In this document: positions 60,974 to 64,000 of the stretch, piece by piece
Position numbering within the stretch: the stretch's first letter is position 1
Layout: every line of letters begins with the position of its first letter
Assembly (NCBI RefSeq): GCF_025146565.1
Contig: NZ_CP102258.1
Coordinates: 1,334,001 to 1,398,000 of the forward strand
Origin: Bacteroides eggerthii
Lineage (GTDB): Bacteria; Bacteroidota; Bacteroidia; Bacteroidales; Bacteroidaceae
Reading direction: 5' to 3'
DNA length: 64,000 nt
The notes under the pieces: model-generated
The model's database searches: none
Told to the model about the DNA's origin: nothing
What the model saw: only the letters and a program-made list of their open reading frames with translations
Program-made: the position numbers and the translations under genes

Positions 60974-61477
60974 ATGAAAAAATATATAGCATTATTGTTA
61001 TTAGTAACAGTCTCATTCGCGTTTACTGCATGTGACGATGAAACAGAACCAGGTGGAACTGCCGTTGAAAAAATGGCAGGCACTTGGATTGTAACTTGGG
61101 AAGCAAAGAATGAGGCAGGAAAGTGGGAAGATATTTTGGGTGGTACCGTTGAATTAAACACCTATAATACGGCTGCTAATGTTCCGACAGAAATGTGGGT
61201 GAAAGAGGGCTATCTTTTGAATTCTGCTATTAAGGTGTCTACGGATTATAACGCACGTACGTTCAGTGCAACTGGGCAAACGATTGCTGTAGCTCCTGAA
61301 ATTTGGGGAGATTCTAAGATCGTTGTAGATGTTACTGATGGGAAAGTCTTGGCTGGTGCAGCTACTACTCCAAGTGGTATGCCGGCAGATAGTATTGTTT
61401 TCTTTGTAAATGTGCAAGGTGATGATACTTATAAAATTGCAGGTTTTCGCCGTACAGGATTTCCTGCTGACGAGTAA
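60974..61477 (+). CDS. small lipid-binding-type lipoprotein, cassette C
   Basis: 167 aa. Lipoprotein signal (MKKYIALLLLVTVSFAFTAC, lipid on Cys20) followed by DDETEPGG. A lipocalin-like start (AVEKMAGTWIVTWEAKNEAGKWEDILGG) and beta-rich remainder. I believe it matches the 'lipid-binding putative hydrolase' family (PF12888) often found beside susCD genes. 11 bp after the preceding gene; last gene of cassette C, followed by a terminator. Confidence 0.85.
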   Translation: MKKYIALLLLVTVSFAFTACDDETEPGGTAVEKMAGTWIVTWEAKNEAGKWEDILGGTVELNTYNTAANVPTEMWVKEGYLLNSAIKVSTDYNARTFSATGQTIAVAPEIWGDSKIVVDVTDGKVLAGAATTPSGMPADSIVFFVNVQGDDTYKIAGFRRTGFPADE

Positions 61478-61499
61478 TTTTAGATTTGAGAATACGAAA

Positions 61500-61533
61500 A
61501 GGAGGGCAACGCAACATTGTCCTCTTTTTTTTT
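61500..61533 (+). terminator. terminator of cassette C
   Basis: AGGAGGGCAA (61500-61509) with TTGTCCTCT (61517-61525), one G-U pair, 7-nt loop, followed by a run of nine T. A strong intrinsic terminator that marks the right boundary of the SusC/SusD region. Confidence 0.9.
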
Positions 61534-61535
61534 GT

Positions 61536-61543
61536 TATATTTG
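61536..61543 (+). promoter_or_regulatory. -7 box of the hflX promoter
   Basis: TATATTTG (TAnnTTTG) lies just after the terminator T run and 47 nt before the hflX ATG. The nearest TTG is 16 nt upstream, shorter than usual. Confidence 0.5.
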
Positions 61544-61590
61544 CCGCCATATAACAAAAGTATACATATATAAGTAAGGTATAAAATAGA

Positions 61591-62847
61591 ATGAAAGAAT
61601 TTGTAATTTCCGAAGCACAGGTTGAAACCGCGGTATTGGTAGGTCTTGTCACAAAAACTCAGGATGAGCGTAAGACAAATGAATACCTCGACGAGCTGGA
61701 ATTCTTGGCTGAGACAGCCGGGGCGGAAGTAGTGAAAAGATTTACTCAGAAGTTGGATCAGGCAAACTCTGTGACGTATGTCGGTAAGGGTAAGCTGGAA
61801 GAGATAAAAGAATATATCCGTAACGAAGAAGAAGCCGAGCGTGAGATCGGTATGGTGATTTTCGATGATGAACTTTCGGCAAAGCAGATACGTAATATTG
61901 AAGCAGAGCTGAAAATCAAGATATTGGACCGTACTTCGCTTATCCTTGACATCTTTGCAATGCGTGCGCAGACAGCCAACGCAAAGACACAAGTTGAGTT
62001 GGCGCAATATAAATATATGCTTCCCCGCTTGCAACGCTTGTGGACTCACTTGGAACGTCAGGGCGGCGGTTCGGGAGCCGGTGGAGGTAAAGGATCGGTA
62101 GGTCTGCGTGGTCCGGGTGAAACACAGTTGGAAATGGACCGCCGTATCATTCTGAACCGTATGTCATTGCTAAAAGAACGTTTGGCAGAGATTGACAAGC
62201 AGAAGGCCACCCAGCGTAAGAATCGCGGTCGTTTGATACGTGTGGCATTGGTGGGATATACCAATGTCGGAAAATCCACTTTGATGACGTTGCTTTCCAA
62301 AAGTGAAGTCTTTGCGGAGAACAAGTTGTTCGCTACGTTGGACACTACGGTGCGCAAGGTCATCATTGAGAATCTGCCGTTCCTTTTGTCTGATACGGTT
62401 GGGTTCATACGCAAGTTGCCCACTGATTTGGTAGACTCTTTTAAATCTACCCTGGATGAGGTACGCGAGGCCGACCTGTTGCTGCACATCGTAGATATCT
62501 CTCATCCTGATTTTGAGGAACAGATAGAAGTGGTAAACAAAACATTGGCGGACATCGGTGCATCCGGTAAGCCTATGATACTTGTATTCAATAAAATAGA
62601 CGCTTACACCTATATCGCGAAAGCGGAAGACGACCTTACCCCCAGAACCAAGGAAAACTTGACACTTGAAGAACTGATGAAGACGTGGATGGCAAAGATG
62701 GAAGACAATTGTCTTTTTATTTCTGCCCGCGAACGGATCAATGTAGAAGAACTGAAGAGTGTGGTTTATCAGCGTGTAAAAGAACTGCACGTGCAGAAGT
62801 ATCCCTATAACGATTTCCTTTATCAGACTTACGAAGAAGAAGTTTAA
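61591..62847 (+). CDS. hflX: GTPase HflX
   Basis: 418 aa. N-terminal HflX domain with the glycine-rich loop GGGSGAGGGKGSVGLRGPGETQLEMDRR near residue 155. GTPase domain: G1 GYTNVGKSTL near 222, G2/G3 FATLDTTVRK and LSDTVGFIRKLP near 265, G4 FNKIDAY near 335, G5 SARERIN near 372. It binds ribosomes and splits stalled 70S particles under stress. Complete, normal length. Confidence 0.97.
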   Translation: MKEFVISEAQVETAVLVGLVTKTQDERKTNEYLDELEFLAETAGAEVVKRFTQKLDQANSVTYVGKGKLEEIKEYIRNEEEAEREIGMVIFDDELSAKQIRNIEAELKIKILDRTSLILDIFAMRAQTANAKTQVELAQYKYMLPRLQRLWTHLERQGGGSGAGGGKGSVGLRGPGETQLEMDRRIILNRMSLLKERLAEIDKQKATQRKNRGRLIRVALVGYTNVGKSTLMTLLSKSEVFAENKLFATLDTTVRKVIIENLPFLLSDTVGFIRKLPTDLVDSFKSTLDEVREADLLLHIVDISHPDFEEQIEVVNKTLADIGASGKPMILVFNKIDAYTYIAKAEDDLTPRTKENLTLEELMKTWMAKMEDNCLFISARERINVEELKSVVYQRVKELHVQKYPYNDFLYQTYEEEV

Positions 62848-62891
62848 TCAATGAAGAATTAAGAAGATTCTTCATTCTTAATTTAAGTGTT

Positions 62892-64000
62892 ATGACTTAC
62901 AGAAACTTGACCGAAGACGAAGTTCTCCGGTTGAAGAGCCAGTCGTGTCTGGCGGATGATTGGGGGAAAATAACCGTTGCAGAAGAGTTTTCAACGGAGT
63001 TTGTGCATCACACCCGCTTTTCGGGTGAAGTGCGTTTGGGAGTATTCCAATTAGAGTTTACTTTGCCGGGCGGAATAAGGAAACATTCCGGTTTGCGGCA
63101 TGTGACGCTTCATAATGTAACGGTGGGTGACAACTGTTGCATTGAGAATATCCAGAACTACATTGCCAATTATGAAATCGGGCACGACACATTCATTGAG
63201 AATGTGGATATTATCCTTGTAGACGGTTTGTCCAAGTTCGGTAATGGTGTGGAGGTGTCTGTCCTGAATGAGACCGGTGGCCGCGAGGTGCTTATCAGTG
63301 ATAAGCTCTCTGCGCATCAAGCATACATCATGGCGCTTTACCGCCATCGTCCGGAGTTGATTGCGCGGATGAAGGAGATCACCGATTTCTATTCCAATAA
63401 GCATGCATCCGCTGTCGGTTCCATCGGCAGCCACGTGATGATACTCAATACGGGTTCTATCAAGAACGTGCGTATCGGTGATTATTGTCACATCTGTGGT
63501 ACGTGCCGTTTGTATAACGGAAGCATTAACAGTAACGAGATAGCGCCTGTGCATATCGGTCATGGCGTTATTTGCGATAATTTTATCATATCGTCCGGTT
63601 CGCATGTGGACGACGGGGCTATGCTGACCCGTTGTTTTGTGGGGCAAGCCTGCAAGCTGGGACATAACTATTCTGCTTCGGATTCCCTGTTTTTCAGTAA
63701 CTGCCAGGGGGAAAACGGTGAGGCGTGTGCCATTTTTGCCGGGCCTTATACGGTGACGCACCATAAGTCCACTTTGCTTATAGCCGGTATGTTCTCTTTT
63801 ATGAATGCCGGTTCCGGTTCCAATCAAAGCAACCACATGTATAAGCTTGGTCCTATTCACCAGGGGACATTGGAACGTGGCGCCAAAACCACTTCGGATT
63901 CTTACATCCTGTGGCCTGCGAGGGTAGGGGCATTCTCCCTTGTCATGGGGCGTCACGTTAATCATTCCGACACTTCCAATCTGCCGTTCTCCTACTTGAT
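62892..64000 (+). CDS. DUF4954-family protein, N-terminal part (runs off the right edge)
   Basis: From the ATG at 62892 an open frame of about 369 codons runs to the window end. It begins MTYRNLTEDEVLRLKSQS. The hexapeptide-like repeats (LRHVTLHNVTVGDNCCIENIQNYIANYEIGHDTFIEN; SIGSHVMILNTGSIKNVRIGDYCHICGTCRLYNGSI; IGHGVICDNFIISSGSHVDDGAML) predict a left-handed beta helix as in acyl- and nucleotidyl-transferases. I recall the Bacteroidetes family DUF4954 with this start; it is of unknown function, probably a sugar-nucleotide or acyl transferase. It follows hflX by 44 bp in the same direction. Confidence 0.85.
   Translation, partial: MTYRNLTEDEVLRLKSQSCLADDWGKITVAEEFSTEFVHHTRFSGEVRLGVFQLEFTLPGGIRKHSGLRHVTLHNVTVGDNCCIENIQNYIANYEIGHDTFIENVDIILVDGLSKFGNGVEVSVLNETGGREVLISDKLSAHQAYIMALYRHRPELIARMKEITDFYSNKHASAVGSIGSHVMILNTGSIKNVRIGDYCHICGTCRLYNGSINSNEIAPVHIGHGVICDNFIISSGSHVDDGAMLTRCFVGQACKLGHNYSASDSLFFSNCQGENGEACAIFAGPYTVTHHKSTLLIAGMFSFMNAGSGSNQSNHMYKLGPIHQGTLERGAKTTSDSYILWPARVGAFSLVMGRHVNHSDTSNLPFSYL

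Overview
The window looks like the chromosome of a gut Bacteroides or a close relative. The reasons are several TonB-dependent SusC/SusD-type outer-membrane systems, promoters of the Bacteroidetes form (TTG or TTTG, 19-20 nt, then TAnnTTTG), weak Shine-Dalgarno sequences, many lipoproteins with a signal peptide ending in Cys, and genes typical of the group (a fused thrA, a phosphoglycerate-mutase-like gene between thrA and thrC, a DUF4954 protein). The first 20 kb are visibly GC-richer than the stretch from about 30 to 61 kb, which holds the arsenic operon and the SusC/SusD region and looks more accessory.

Layout. 1-1627: 5' part of a TonB-dependent receptor and a LuxR-type regulator (both minus). 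1771-7813: a 2-oxoacid dehydrogenase complex operon (E3, lipoate ligase, E2, fused E1) plus an unusual flavodoxin. 7808-12214: minus-strand FAD oxidoreductase, radA and L-asparaginase. 12432-17748: threonine operon (short Thr/Met-containing upstream peptide, a large inverted-repeat structure in the leader, thrA, a PGM-family protein that may be the missing homoserine kinase, thrC). 17824-21567: thiamine salvage operon under a TPP riboswitch (TonB receptor, PnuT, thiamine pyrophosphokinase). 21646-22854: MscS channel and a small unknown protein. 23050-30246: RND efflux pump operon with its own histidine kinase and LytTR response regulator. 30659-32096: two lipoproteins. 32501-35774: arsenic operon (arsR, E, F, G, C, P) with a palindromic operator around the promoter. 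35913-41570: tRNA-Lys, AI-2E-type permease, thymidine kinase, an unknown protein, rsmI, a coiled-coil lipoprotein, a HAD nucleotidase and a MarC protein.

41654-61477 is the most interesting part: a three-cassette SusC/SusD shufflon. Three susC genes share the same in-frame 19-bp core (AGTTCTGCGAAGACTTTGC). Only the middle one (cassette B, minus strand) has a promoter, signal peptide and complete N-terminal domain. The other two (A, minus; C, plus) begin exactly at the shared core and have no export signal. A tyrosine recombinase is encoded between the B and C cores, inside a 2.4-kb segment that also carries the only promoter and 5' end. Inversion between B and C would fuse this start in frame to C; a second inversion between the A and C sites would bring it to A. 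Each susC is followed by its own susD, and C also by two small lipoproteins. An IS256-family element with a perfect 8-bp target duplication and an AAA-type ATPase gene lie between A and B. The window ends with hflX and the start of a DUF4954 gene.
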